Source: JAEYFP01 sp964579795
GTDB taxonomy: Bacteria; Bacillota; Clostridia; Lachnospirales; Lachnospiraceae
Reading direction: 5' to 3'
Length of the DNA stretch: 64,000 nucleotides
NCBI GenBank assembly: GCA_964579795.1
Contig: CAZOHM010000007.1
Location: 1 to 64,000 of the forward strand
Shown in pieces: positions 1-9,261 of this stretch (position 1 is the first letter of the stretch; the number at the start of each line of letters is the position of its first letter). Both the position numbers and the translations under genes were made by a program. Below the pieces are notes generated by a model that made no database searches, was not told the DNA's origin, and saw only the letters and a list, made by a program, of their open reading frames with translations.

Positions 1-1436
1 GTCCCCGGGAACTGATCAATAGCGCATACTCGCTTGACCTGGTAGCCGCAGCCGGACAGCATTTCAAGATCACGAACAAGGCTTGTCGGCTTACAGGAAA
101 TATAGACAATGTTTTCGACTCCGTAATTGATGATTTTCTTTAATGCCTTTGGGTGGACTCCATCACGAGGTGGATCAAGAACAATAAAATCCGGCTTTTC
201 CTCGAGTTCATCCAGAACCTTCAGCACATCTCCTGCTATAAAGTCACAGTTATGTAATCCATTAAGGGCTGCATTCTGAGTGGCTGCTGCTACGGCTTCC
301 TCTACTATTTCCACACCGATTATCTTCTTTGCAACCGGTGCCAGAAGCTGTGCAATTGTTCCTGTTCCACTGTACAAATCAAAGATAGTCTTATCATTTG
401 CGCTCCCGCAGCTCAACACAAACTCGCGTGCTGTTTCATAGAGTACCTCTGCTCCAAGACTGTTTGTCTGGAAAAATGAGAACGGAGAAATTTTAAATTT
501 CAAACCAAGAATTTCTTCATAAAAAAAGTCTTTTCCATAAAGAATATCTGTCCGGTCATTTTGAACAGTATCTGCCAAAGAGTCATTCCATGTATGGAGA
601 ATCCCGACAATAGTTCCTTGTAGCCGCAATGAACATAGCTGATCCTGCCAGTCTGCAAGCAGACCCTTTTCCATACAGATTGTATCAGGCGGTGTCTGAC
701 TGGTCGTAATCAGGTCAATCAGTATTTCACCTGTCTTGATTGCCTTGCGAACAAGCAAATGCCGCAGATATCCTTCATGTGACAGCTTATGATAAAATGA
801 AGTATCCTTCTCTCGAAAATAAGACAGTGTACAGTCAAGTATTTGTCTGTAATCCTCATCTATAATCTGGCAATTCTTTACCGATACAATATCGTAAAAG
901 CTGCCTCTTTTATGCATGCCAAGCTCTAATATTCCGCCCTTACTGCTGTCTCCAAAGGAAAATTCCATTTTGTTACGGTATCCGATCTGTACCGGACTTC
1001 CTTTTATTCCATCGAATTGAAAAGAGGCATTTTCCACGTCTAATAATTCTCTGATTTGAGATTCCTTTAAATGCAGCTGTTCTTCATAAGGAAGTGTCTG
1101 ATATGCGCATCCTCCACATTCAGAAAAATGTCTGCAGGGACTGTCTATCTCGACTGGAGACTTTTCAAGTACCTCCAGCAAACGTCCCTCTGCATTTGCA
1201 CTTCTTATCTTGTTTACAGAAAAACGAATCTTTTGTCCTGGCAGGACATTCTTGACTACACATTTTTTCTTAGAAGTGCTTCTGTTTTTTTCTGCGTTTC
1301 CGATTTGCTCGTTTCCTGCTGTCTGCTCTTTGATTTCTGTCTGTTCTTTATTCGCAGACTCTTCCACGCAGACAATTCCCTTATTCGGAAATTTTATTTT
1401 CTCTACTGTCCCTTCCAGTACCTGTCCTTTTTTCAT
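1..1436 (-). CDS. rlmD: 23S rRNA (uracil-5-)-methyltransferase RlmD/RumA, C-terminus cut by window edge
   Basis: S-adenosylmethionine-dependent enzyme that makes 5-methyluridine in 23S rRNA. The reading frame starts at ATG 1436, preceded by GGAGGAGCT, and stays open for 478 codons to the window edge, so only a short C-terminal tail should be missing. Visible parts: an N-terminal TRAM-like domain (MKKGQVLEGTVEKI), the iron-sulfur cysteines CRHFSECGGC near residues 101-110, the SAM-binding FDLYSGTGTIAQLL, and the DPPRDG catalytic-loop motif followed by YISCKP, which holds the catalytic cysteine. Between the TRAM segment and its end lies an unusual run rich in E, K, N and Q (about residues 26-58). 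Whether the target is U1939, U747 or both (RlmCD) cannot be told from sequence alone. Confidence 0.93.
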   Translation of the reverse strand, partial: MKKGQVLEGTVEKIKFPNKGIVCVEESANKEQTEIKEQTAGNEQIGNAEKNRSTSKKKCVVKNVLPGQKIRFSVNKIRSANAEGRLLEVLEKSPVEIDSPCRHFSECGGCAYQTLPYEEQLHLKESQIRELLDVENASFQFDGIKGSPVQIGYRNKMEFSFGDSSKGGILELGMHKRGSFYDIVSVKNCQIIDEDYRQILDCTLSYFREKDTSFYHKLSHEGYLRHLLVRKAIKTGEILIDLITTSQTPPDTICMEKGLLADWQDQLCSLRLQGTIVGILHTWNDSLADTVQNDRTDILYGKDFFYEEILGLKFKISPFSFFQTNSLGAEVLYETAREFVLSCGSANDKTIFDLYSGTGTIAQLLAPVAKKIIGVEIVEEAVAAATQNAALNGLHNCDFIAGDVLKVLDELEEKPDFIVLDPPRDGVHPKALKKIINYGVENIVYISCKPTSLVRDLEMLSGCGYQVKRVCAIDQFPG

Positions 1437-1527
1437 AGCTCCTCCAAAATCTGTTGTCATCTGATATGCAGCCTCATGTCAGCTTGTTATGCTGTCTATC
1501 GTAATACACAGGTTTATCCTACATGCA

Positions 1528-3591
1528 TTACAGTATCATCTCATCACTTACTCGTTCAAATACAGGAATAACATCAATTGGTGCAGCAGCTTCTACATAC
1601 TGACCACCATCAAATACTTTCTGTGTCGCTGTTTCCTGCCAGCGGCATCCATTTGGAAGATATACGGTTCTTTTATCAACATGTGGTTCCATAACCGGTG
1701 CAACCAAAAGCTTATCTCCAAACATATACTGACTCTCTGTCTCGTAGCACGCCATGTCCTTAGGAAAATCATAAAACATCGGCCGCATTACCGGGCTTCC
1801 CGTCTCACTTGCATCCTTCATACATGAACGGATATATGGTCTGAGCTTCTCACGAATGAACAGGAACTTTTTCAAAATTTCATAATTCTCTTCGCCAAAA
1901 CTCCATACCTCATTGTCCTGTCCAGAAGTCAGCTGTCTGACTCCATCAATATATTCTTCTTCTCTCTCATACCACGGAGAACGTTCTCCATGCATACGAA
2001 ATACAGGACAAAATGCTCCCCATGCAAACCAGCGAAGCAGAAGCTCACAGAAATCCGGATTTTCTATATTTCCGCCAAGGAATCCCCCTATATCAGATGT
2101 CCACCATGGAATACCTGCCATGCCCATGCTCAGTCCTGCCTGCAGCTGTTCACGCATGGAGCGGAAAGAGGAATGCACATCCCCTGACCATGTTAATACA
2201 CCATATTTCTGGCTTCCTGCCCAGGCACAGCGCACGAGATTTAAAATTTCTTTTTCACCCTCTGCACGCAGACCGTCATAGAATCCCTTTGCATACATTA
2301 GTGGATAAATATTAGTGCATTGAAGTGCAGGTCCTTTATAATAGCGGTAATTATCAAAATCATATGGACCATATTCCGGCTCTGCTTCATCCAGCCAGAA
2401 ACAGCGAATTCCTTTTTTGTAATAGTTTTCTTTGCAGCGTTCCCATACGAAACGCTGTGCACCCGGATGTGTAGCATCATAAAATACTGTATCTCCCATC
2501 CACGTCATATGCTGTTCCATACCACGGTCCGCTTTGACAAGATAACCATTGTCCTTCATTTCACCATAGTTTTCACTCTTATCATCAATAGTTGGCCAGA
2601 CAGACACAACTGTTTCAATTCCAAGTGATTTCAGTTCTGCTACCATTGCCTCAGGATCAGGCCAGTCACGAGGCGCAAATTTGAAATCCCCTTGTATTGT
2701 CCAATGAAAAAAGTCTATAACAATGGCATCCATTGGAAGTCCTCTTCTTTTATGCTCCCGTGCCACGTCTAAAAGCTCTTTCTGATTGCGGTAACGCAGC
2801 TTGCACTGCCAGTAGCCCAGTCCGTATTCCGGCATCATTGGAGCACGTCCAACAGCCGCACTGTAATGCAGCTCTATCTCGGCAGGCGTATCACCTGCTG
2901 TAATGAAGTAATCCAGCTTTTTTGTACTTTTTGCAGTCCATTCCGTTACATTTGTACCAAAAGTAACTGTACCAACAGCCGGATTGTTCCAAAGCAGTCC
3001 ATAACCGCGATTTGATACCATAAATGGTACACTTGCCTGTGAATTTCGATGGGCAAGCTCCAGAACAGCACCCTTCTTATCAAGATGCTTATGCTGATAC
3101 TGACCCATACCGTATATCTTCTCATTATCAAATGCTTCAAACCTTGCAGTTAACATAAAATCGGTTGTGCCTGGAATTGGTTTCATTTCCCGTGCACCTA
3201 CACGAAGCGGCACACAATAACGATTGATGCGGTCACGATTTCTCCAGTACTCAGCTGTCAAAAGCTCTCCTCGTTCGTTATAGAAGCTGAGCCATCCCTC
3301 TGTATTAACCTTAGCAAGTATTTTTCCATTCTTAACAACTGCCTGTACTGCCTTCTGATGATAAGCAGCATATTCTTCCCCACGATACCACGGGTCTGTT
3401 ACATCTATTTCCTCCAGCCGAATTTCTGGTTCATATTTCTCTACTGGCTCACAAAGTGCCCAATCCTCCTTGTCCATTTCAGGCTGGGCTGTCATTCTGA
3501 TACGAAGTGAGTCCTTTCCCCACGCCTCTATCAGTACCTTTTCGCCTTCTTTTGCAATAATCAATCGATGCTCTTCCTTATAGATTTTCAT
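1528..3591 (-). CDS. Glycoside hydrolase family 31 alpha-glycosidase
   Basis: Likely intracellular alpha-glucosidase or alpha-xylosidase of 687 residues without signal peptide. The GH31 fold shows as an N-terminal beta-sandwich, then a TIM barrel with FWLDEAEPE (probable nucleophile Asp at about residue 401) and TWSGDVHSS (probable acid/base Asp at about residue 471), followed by GIPWWTSDIGGF and the C-terminal FRMHGERSP segment. I chose ATG 3591 because AGGGAGG sits nine bases before it; an in-frame ATG at 3612 has no such site. The gene overlaps the end of the upstream GH2 gene by 14 bases, so the two are surely cotranscribed. Together they suggest stepwise cleavage of an imported oligosaccharide carrying both alpha and beta linkages. 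Exact substrate unknown. Confidence 0.9.
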   Translation of the reverse strand: MKIYKEEHRLIIAKEGEKVLIEAWGKDSLRIRMTAQPEMDKEDWALCEPVEKYEPEIRLEEIDVTDPWYRGEEYAAYHQKAVQAVVKNGKILAKVNTEGWLSFYNERGELLTAEYWRNRDRINRYCVPLRVGAREMKPIPGTTDFMLTARFEAFDNEKIYGMGQYQHKHLDKKGAVLELAHRNSQASVPFMVSNRGYGLLWNNPAVGTVTFGTNVTEWTAKSTKKLDYFITAGDTPAEIELHYSAAVGRAPMMPEYGLGYWQCKLRYRNQKELLDVAREHKRRGLPMDAIVIDFFHWTIQGDFKFAPRDWPDPEAMVAELKSLGIETVVSVWPTIDDKSENYGEMKDNGYLVKADRGMEQHMTWMGDTVFYDATHPGAQRFVWERCKENYYKKGIRCFWLDEAEPEYGPYDFDNYRYYKGPALQCTNIYPLMYAKGFYDGLRAEGEKEILNLVRCAWAGSQKYGVLTWSGDVHSSFRSMREQLQAGLSMGMAGIPWWTSDIGGFLGGNIENPDFCELLLRWFAWGAFCPVFRMHGERSPWYEREEEYIDGVRQLTSGQDNEVWSFGEENYEILKKFLFIREKLRPYIRSCMKDASETGSPVMRPMFYDFPKDMACYETESQYMFGDKLLVAPVMEPHVDKRTVYLPNGCRWQETATQKVFDGGQYVEAAAPIDVIPVFERVSDEMIL

Positions 3592-5488
3592 GCTTGCATA
3601 CCTCCCTGTCATAAGTTAAAATACCGTTTACTTCCTCTTCTACATCAGACAGCTGCGTATAGACAGTTGCCGATAATCCGTTTTCTATCTGCGGCTGTAT
3701 TGTTTTCTGCATCAAATTCTGATATGCCCGCTGCAGATTTGCAATTGATGTACAGGGATGATATCCATACACCTTCTCACAGCACGTATGTCCTTCCACC
3801 TTAAATGGAAAACCGCCAAACTCCGACAAAACAGTGGCTCTCTTCTGTTCCCACTGTAACACAAGTTTAAAGAAATAATAGTGCTGGCTTCGCAAATCTC
3901 CACAGCGCTGATCGAACCAGCCGCTTGCTGAATCGATCACACGGCTGTCATCAAGCGCACGCAGCCTCTTTGTCATTTTTTTTGCATCAAATTGTCCCCA
4001 TCCTTCATTAAAGATTACCCATGTACCAATACACGGATGAGACTGTAATGTCCTGACCGTCTGCTCCATTTCCATTTTGAATTCTTCTCTGCCTCGTTTA
4101 TCTCTTCTGGAAAGCAGGTCATAGCAGTTATCGATAATTCGATAATTGAACATATTGAAAGCCGTTGCCAGATATGTTACAAACCAAAAGTGGTATGCAC
4201 TGCCTCCATTTATCATATCCTGCCATACAATCATACCAAGTCGGTCACAATGATAATACCAGCGCTGAGGTTCAATTTTAATATGCTTTCGAAGCATATT
4301 AAATCCAAGCTCTTTCATTTTTACGATATCATATATCATAGCAGCATCACAGGGTGGTGTATATAATCCATCCGGCCAATAGCCCTGGTCAAGAACACCC
4401 TTCTGAAAATATGGTAAATGATTCAAACACATCCGCATAACACCGTGCTCATCCGCCTCTACCGAAAATGTTCGTAGTGCAAAATATCCACAGATGTTAT
4501 CCTCACCAAATTGTATACGGTAATTGTATAAATAAGGCGTTTGTGGTGTCCACATATGTCTCTTAGCTTCGTCAATCCGAAGCTTTATTGTAACAGCTCC
4601 ATGGGCAGTCCCGTTGATTTCTGTATTCCGCCATAAATCAGCAGACTCTATTTGTTTTTCTGTTTTTAGTAGCGTCACATCTATCTTTTGAGGTTTAGGA
4701 ACAGTTCCGTTTCGATAAATCTCCGCTTTCAGCCCAATCTGCTGATCTATTTCGGCTTCAAATATCTCTATCTGCAAATCAATTGGTTTTTGATCTGCTG
4801 AAAAGTTATCTTTTTGAGACGAACAATTTACAGAAAGCTGAAAGGAAACCTCTCCTTTATCTGCATCCTGATGACAAACAACCTCATGAACAGACTTCCA
4901 TGGTACACATTCCATCCAGACCGACTGCCAGATTCCACTTTGCGCTGTATAGAACATTCCTCCACGCTTCAGTGCCTGCTTGCCCTTACTGTGATAGGAT
5001 GCGTCACTGTCGTCTCTGACACATACAACCAGCTCGCCTTCTTTTTCTCGCAAAAGCGCATCTGTAATATCAGCCTCAAATGGCAAATATCCACCGGCAT
5101 GCTTCGTAACGCAAATGTGGTTTACATAAACTGCACATCGTTGATCTACAGCACCAAAATGCAATAAGACACGTTTTCCCTCTGTATAATCTGCAGGCAG
5201 AGAAATACTGCGTCGATACCACAAATATTCTCCCGGCTGCAATTGTCTGTTTACACCGGATAAGTATGCCTCCGGCGAAAACGGCACAACAATCTTTCCT
5301 TCCCAGCCCACGAAAGAACCAGCATCTGACTTCTGCTTAGTAATCGTATAATCCCATTCACCGTTTAAATTTGTATAGCTGTCTCTTACCATCATCGGAC
5401 GGGGATATTCCTCAAATATGTGATTTTTGTCTAAAGTCTTTCCCCAGCTTGTTATCAGTTGCTTCACATCGTATACCATGCTTTCCAT
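3578..5488 (-). CDS. Glycoside hydrolase family 2 protein (beta-galactosidase/glucuronidase-like)
   Basis: Predicted cytoplasmic retaining beta-glycosidase of 636 residues. The order is jelly-roll sugar-binding domain (about 20-200, with LNGEWDYTI and the GAVDQRCAVYVN segment), immunoglobulin-like domain (about 200-340) and TIM barrel. The acid/base is probably Glu495 in IFNEGWGQ and the nucleophile Glu556 in VLSEFGGF. At this length it lacks the extra C-terminal domains of LacZ. No signal peptide, so the substrate must be imported. First gene of a two-gene unit with the overlapping GH31 gene. The start is uncertain: a second ATG three codons in (MVYD) has GGAAAG just before it. Specificity among galactoside, glucuronide and mannoside cannot be decided by eye. 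Confidence 0.85.
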   Translation of the reverse strand: MESMVYDVKQLITSWGKTLDKNHIFEEYPRPMMVRDSYTNLNGEWDYTITKQKSDAGSFVGWEGKIVVPFSPEAYLSGVNRQLQPGEYLWYRRSISLPADYTEGKRVLLHFGAVDQRCAVYVNHICVTKHAGGYLPFEADITDALLREKEGELVVCVRDDSDASYHSKGKQALKRGGMFYTAQSGIWQSVWMECVPWKSVHEVVCHQDADKGEVSFQLSVNCSSQKDNFSADQKPIDLQIEIFEAEIDQQIGLKAEIYRNGTVPKPQKIDVTLLKTEKQIESADLWRNTEINGTAHGAVTIKLRIDEAKRHMWTPQTPYLYNYRIQFGEDNICGYFALRTFSVEADEHGVMRMCLNHLPYFQKGVLDQGYWPDGLYTPPCDAAMIYDIVKMKELGFNMLRKHIKIEPQRWYYHCDRLGMIVWQDMINGGSAYHFWFVTYLATAFNMFNYRIIDNCYDLLSRRDKRGREEFKMEMEQTVRTLQSHPCIGTWVIFNEGWGQFDAKKMTKRLRALDDSRVIDSASGWFDQRCGDLRSQHYYFFKLVLQWEQKRATVLSEFGGFPFKVEGHTCCEKVYGYHPCTSIANLQRAYQNLMQKTIQPQIENGLSATVYTQLSDVEEEVNGILTYDREVCKHENL

Positions 5489-5519
5489 TTTCTATTGTAT
5501 TTCTATCGTAGCAAGTAGT

Positions 5520-5556
5520 CAAAAAAAGAAAGCCCTGTTTTAATGAGGACTTTCTT
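5520..5556 (-). terminator. Rho-independent terminator after the small membrane protein gene
   Basis: Read on the minus strand, AGAAAG (5555-5550) pairs with CTTTCT (5532-5527), extended by three more pairs past one mismatch, and a T-rich run follows at once. It lies 13 bases after the stop of the 110-residue gene and before the GH2 gene, so it separates the glycosidase pair from upstream transcription. Confidence 0.75.
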
Positions 5557-5568
5557 TCTAATCATATC

Positions 5569-5901
5569 TTAGTCTTCTTTCTTCTTATCTGCTTCGTCAT
5601 CAAAAAACTCATCATCAAATTCGTCATTCATATCATCATCTAAATCATCCTCAAAATCCTCAAGATAATCCGGTGTGAAATAACAATACAGACCATAAGC
5701 AATTGCCGCAATCGCTGCTACACCAAGAATAACGCCTATAATAACTGCACATTTATTGCATTTCTTTTCTTCCTGCTCTTTTTCTTTTTTCTTTAAGAAT
5801 TCATTAGCCTTTACTGCATTAATAAAATCATTTGCCTTTGTCACACCAAGTGCCTCCTGTGCCTTTACTGTTCTTAATAACTCATCAAATCTGTCCATCA
5901 T
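5569..5901 (-). CDS. Small single-pass membrane protein with highly acidic C-terminal tail
   Basis: Unrecognised protein of 110 residues. It has an N-terminal helical part (residues 1-45, ending in a charged KKKEKEQEEKK stretch), a CNKC pair, one membrane helix of about 22 residues (AVIIGVILGVAAIAAIAYGLY) and a tail in which most residues are Asp or Glu, ending DKKKED. The positive side before the helix predicts an inside N-terminus and the acidic tail outside. AAGGATGGAGCG lies directly before two consecutive ATG codons (5901 and 5898), either of which may start. The gene ends at a clear terminator, so it is a separate unit. Function unknown; I see no enzymatic motif. Confidence 0.75.
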   Translation of the reverse strand: MMDRFDELLRTVKAQEALGVTKANDFINAVKANEFLKKKEKEQEEKKCNKCAVIIGVILGVAAIAAIAYGLYCYFTPDYLEDFEDDLDDDMNDEFDDEFFDDEADKKKED

Positions 5902-6068
5902 CGCTCCATCCTTTCATTCTTCTATAGTGTATTCGCGATTGTCACAGCTGTGAAAGCAATCTTGGAATAGATATTCTCATTCAGCCGTCTCATCACCATA
6001 TTCTTCCGTATCATATGCATTAAGTTTATCATAAACAAAGTTGATTTGCTATTGCTTTCGTAAAAAAT

Positions 6069-8327
6069 TTATATTTTTTTTAGTTTTGCAAATGAGGCAA
6101 ACATTTTCTTTGTTCCGGCATTTGTAAAGTCTACTGTAACCTCAAAATCTCTGCCACCACTTACAATATTTTTCACAATACCCTCTCCAAATTTCATATG
6201 CCGCACGGCATCTCCCACACTATAATCCAGTGTACTTGAAACACTGCCGATATTCTTTGATGGCTCTGAAACTCTTCTCTGGGCAGCTGCCTGATTTGCA
6301 CCGGCAATAAATGGCTTTGCTTTTAAAAGATCTCTGGAATACCTTGTCATGGATTCACTTGGAATGTCATCATCACGAAGCCTGTTTGTCGGAAGTTTTC
6401 TGTCCAAAAGCATTGGTGGAATTTCCTTCACGAATCTGGATACTGCATTGTATTGTGTTTCTCCTCGAACCATTCGCTGTCTGGCACACGTCAATGTCAA
6501 ATCATCCATGGCGCGTGTGATACCGACATAGCAAAGTCGTCTTTCCTCTTCCAGCTCCAGTGGATCTTCCGAAGTAATATTCATGTAACTCGGAAACAGT
6601 CCATCCTCCATACCGGCAAGATAAACATGTGGAAATTCCAATCCCTTTGCACTGTGTAGTGTCATAAGCAGCACACGATTATCATCTCTATCCACCTGAT
6701 CAATATCTGCGACAAGGGCTACCTCCTCCAGAAACTCCGAAAGCGTTGGCTGCTCCTGAGCATTTTGTTCAAATGCGATAACCTTATTGACAAATTCATC
6801 AATATTTTCTATTCGTGCCTGCGCCTCTTCCTCATCAGCGGCACCCAGATTTTCCACATATCCTGTTGTCTCTATAATATCATTTACCAGTTCCTCTAAA
6901 CTTATGTATGGTAATTTACTTCTAAATACCTGAATCATATCAACAAACGGTGTCAGCTTGACAGCACTCTTTCCGATTGCAGTAATCCTGTCTGCCTGTC
7001 TGAGAGCATCATAAAAGCTCAGATCATTTGCAACAGCATAATCCTGTACTCTGTTCAGTGTCGTTGCTCCAATTCCACGCTTTGGAACATTAATGATTCG
7101 TTTAACAGCCAGATCATCTTTTCCATTATCAATTGTCTTTAAATAAGCAAGAATATCTTTAATTTCTCTTCTGGAATAAAAATTCACACCGCCTACAACA
7201 TCATAAGGAATACCTGACAAAACAAACTTTTCTTCCAAAAGACGCGCCTGTGCATTCGTTCTGTAAAGTACTGCACAATCTCTGTATTCTGCCTGTCCAT
7301 CACGTCTCTTCTTTGCTATACTGTCAACGATATAGGATGCCTCTTCGTAAGCTGTATCAAATTGATTGAAGTGAACCTTATTGCCTTCTCCCTTTTCAGT
7401 CCAGAGTGCCTTGTCTTTTCTGCCAATGTTATTTTTGATTACAGCATTTGCGGCATCAAGGACAGTCTGCGTAGAACGATAATTCTGTTCTAGTTTAATC
7501 ACTCTTGCGTCCGGATATACCTTTTCAAAATCAAGAATATTTCTGATATTGGCACCCCTGAATTTATAAATTGACTGGTCATCATCACCAACCACACAGA
7601 TATTTTTATTTTTTGATGCCAGCAGACGAATCACTTCAAACTGCGCCGTATTTGTATCTTGATATTCATCGACCATAATATATTTAAATCTGTCCTGATA
7701 ATACTCAAGTATATCCGGCCATACTTTAAATAATTCTACTGTTTTCATAATCAAATCATCAAAATCCAGTGCATTATTCTTTTGAAGAGTTTTCTGATAT
7801 TCCCCGTAAACCTTTGCCATCTGCCTTTTTGAAAAATCACCCATTGCATTTAAATCCATATCTCTTGGAGAAAACAGCTCATCCTTGGCATGCGAGACAG
7901 CACTTAAAAGAGCCCGCTCCGGATACTGCTTTGTATCTATCTGCAGTCTTTTGCAGATATCCTTCATGACTGTCTTTTGGTCATCTGTATCGTAGATTGT
8001 AAAATTTGTATCATATCCTAGCTTATCAATATATCTTCTTAAAATACGTACACAGGTGCTGTGAAATGTAGCAACCCAGATGCTTTCCGAGCCAAATCCC
8101 ACCATATCATCGATTCGCTCTTTCATCTCACCAGCAGCCTTATTTGTAAAGGTAATTGCCATGATATTCCATGGATTAATACCCTTTTCTTCAATCATAT
8201 AAGCTGTGCGACTCGTAAGAACTCTCGTCTTACCTGACCCGGCACCGGCCAAAATCAAAAGCGGTCCCTCTATCTGAAGAGCTGCTTCTCTTTGTCTGTC
8301 ATTTAACATTTCAATTGCATTTCTCAT
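6069..8327 (-). CDS. pcrA: ATP-dependent DNA helicase PcrA/UvrD
   Basis: Superfamily 1A 3'-5' helicase of 752 residues, the usual length for PcrA. Motifs in order: Q motif LNDRQREA, Walker A LAGAGSGKTR, motif Ia ITFTNKAA, Walker B VDEYQDTN, motif III VGDDDQSIYKFRGA, motif IV LEQNYRST, motif V TLHSAKGLEFPHV, motif VI YVGITRA. The C-terminus has the PcrA-type Tudor-like tail (DAVRHMKFGEGIV), which in this family contacts RNA polymerase. GGAGGATTT precedes ATG 8327. It acts in DNA repair, replication-fork clearance and plasmid replication. No partner genes are adjacent. Confidence 0.97.
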   Translation of the reverse strand: MRNAIEMLNDRQREAALQIEGPLLILAGAGSGKTRVLTSRTAYMIEEKGINPWNIMAITFTNKAAGEMKERIDDMVGFGSESIWVATFHSTCVRILRRYIDKLGYDTNFTIYDTDDQKTVMKDICKRLQIDTKQYPERALLSAVSHAKDELFSPRDMDLNAMGDFSKRQMAKVYGEYQKTLQKNNALDFDDLIMKTVELFKVWPDILEYYQDRFKYIMVDEYQDTNTAQFEVIRLLASKNKNICVVGDDDQSIYKFRGANIRNILDFEKVYPDARVIKLEQNYRSTQTVLDAANAVIKNNIGRKDKALWTEKGEGNKVHFNQFDTAYEEASYIVDSIAKKRRDGQAEYRDCAVLYRTNAQARLLEEKFVLSGIPYDVVGGVNFYSRREIKDILAYLKTIDNGKDDLAVKRIINVPKRGIGATTLNRVQDYAVANDLSFYDALRQADRITAIGKSAVKLTPFVDMIQVFRSKLPYISLEELVNDIIETTGYVENLGAADEEEAQARIENIDEFVNKVIAFEQNAQEQPTLSEFLEEVALVADIDQVDRDDNRVLLMTLHSAKGLEFPHVYLAGMEDGLFPSYMNITSEDPLELEEERRLCYVGITRAMDDLTLTCARQRMVRGETQYNAVSRFVKEIPPMLLDRKLPTNRLRDDDIPSESMTRYSRDLLKAKPFIAGANQAAAQRRVSEPSKNIGSVSSTLDYSVGDAVRHMKFGEGIVKNIVSGGRDFEVTVDFTNAGTKKMFASFAKLKKI

Positions 8328-8365
8328 AAATCCTCCAGTGCATCACATCAAAACTGTTTCATATA

Positions 8366-8406
8366 AAAAACGTGGTATTATATCTTTCGACATTATACCA
8401 CGTTTA
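8366..8406. terminator. Terminator after the 29-residue-repeat protein gene
   Basis: An 11-base perfect stem (8368-8378 with 8395-8405, arm AAACGTGGTAT) is followed on the minus strand by a run of six T. It lies between the repeat protein gene and pcrA and isolates them from each other. On the plus strand the tail is only TTTAAAT, so termination there would be weak. Confidence 0.8.
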
Positions 8407-8464
8407 AATATTCTATTAAAGTGAAATCATGACGATTTCTCAAGACCTGCCAAGACTCTCATAC

Positions 8465-9151
8465 TTACTTTAGTGAGTCTGCCACTGCCTGTAATGCGTT
8501 TGCATTTGCAAGTGCCTGCGCGTAATCTGCTGTTGCGGAAGCAATCATATTAGTATAAGATGGATTCACCTTTGCAAGTTCTGTATAATTCGTAACGATT
8601 TCCAATTTGATTCTTGCTGTTTCCTTTGCATTATTCGCAATCTGCTGAGCTACCAATGCTGCATGTGCCTTCTGGTCTGCAGCCCATCTTGCCTGATTAG
8701 CTGCGTTTTCTGCTGCGTATGCTGCCTGCTGACTTGCAAACAATGCGTTATGATTTACCTGATCCTGTGCCCATCTTGCCTGGTTAGCGACTTGCTCTGC
8801 TGCATATGCTGCCTGCTGCTTTGCAAATAAAGCTCTCTGGGCTTCCTGATCTGCCAGCCATCTTGCCTGATTAGCTGCTCTCTCTGCATTGTATGCTGCT
8901 ACCTGTTTCGCAACCAGCTCCACGTGAGCCTTCTGATCTGCCTGCCATCTTGCCTGATTAGCTGCATTATCTGCCTGATAGGCTGCCACCTGTCTTGCTA
9001 CCAGCTCTGCGTGAGCCTTCTGATCTGCCTGCCATCTTGCCTGATTGGCTAGATCTTCTGTAGTAGCAGCTTTAGAAACTACTGTAAAACATAACACCGC
9101 AACCATTGCAACAGCACTAAAAGATGCTACTATTTTCTTAAATAATCTCAT
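8465..9151 (-). CDS. Secreted protein with five 29-residue NQARW repeats
   Basis: Unrecognised 228-residue exported protein. Residues 1-28 are a signal peptide (MRLFKKIVASFSAVAMVAVL, likely cleaved after VVSKA). Residues 35-179 are five head-to-tail repeats of 29 residues, each beginning ANQARW, then a charged ADQKAH-like stretch, then LVAxQxAAY. The residues N, Q, A, R, W, D, Q and the closing AAY are nearly invariant. The rest (180-228) is non-repetitive and Ala-rich. No sorting motif, lipobox or membrane helix is seen, so it should be released or held non-covalently. Composition predicts an all-helical rod with one Trp per unit. AAAGGAGG nine bases upstream fixes ATG 9151. Function unknown; a surface-binding or scaffold role is only a guess. 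Confidence 0.85.
   Translation of the reverse strand: MRLFKKIVASFSAVAMVAVLCFTVVSKAATTEDLANQARWQADQKAHAELVARQVAAYQADNAANQARWQADQKAHVELVAKQVAAYNAERAANQARWLADQEAQRALFAKQQAAYAAEQVANQARWAQDQVNHNALFASQQAAYAAENAANQARWAADQKAHAALVAQQIANNAKETARIKLEIVTNYTELAKVNPSYTNMIASATADYAQALANANALQAVADSLK
8615..9049 (-). repeat. Five tandem 87-bp coding repeats
   Basis: In-frame direct repeats of 87 bases (29 codons) inside the secreted repeat protein. Units 1 and 2 are closest to each other at DNA level, units 3 and 4 form a second similar pair, and unit 5 again resembles unit 1 up to its middle before diverging. This looks like growth by duplication and allows copy-number change by slipped recombination. Confidence 0.85.
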
Positions 9152-9209
9152 TCCCCTGATCCTCCTTTACATATTGATTCATTAATTTATAAGTTCGTTA
9201 CATATATAT

Positions 9210-9238
9210 ATTATACTTTTTTATGTTTTATGGAACAA
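9210..9238 (-). promoter_or_regulatory. Putative promoter of the repeat protein gene
   Basis: On the minus strand TTGTTC (9238-9233), a 17-base spacer and a perfect TATAAT (9215-9210) lie about 60 bases before the start of the repeat gene. The -35 match is poor, the -10 is perfect. Confidence 0.45.
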
Positions 9239-9261
9239 CACATTTTGTCTTTTTTAGGAAA

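Noticed and set aside
1071..2628. Open frames on the plus strand over the rlmD and GH31 genes
   Set aside because: They are antisense to well supported genes, lack ribosome sites and have compositions unlike proteins. The same holds for the other antisense frames across the window.
8615..9049. Tandem repeats that could be taken for a CRISPR array
   Set aside because: The 87-base units are contiguous, codon-phased and inside a signal-peptide gene; there are no spacers and no cas genes.
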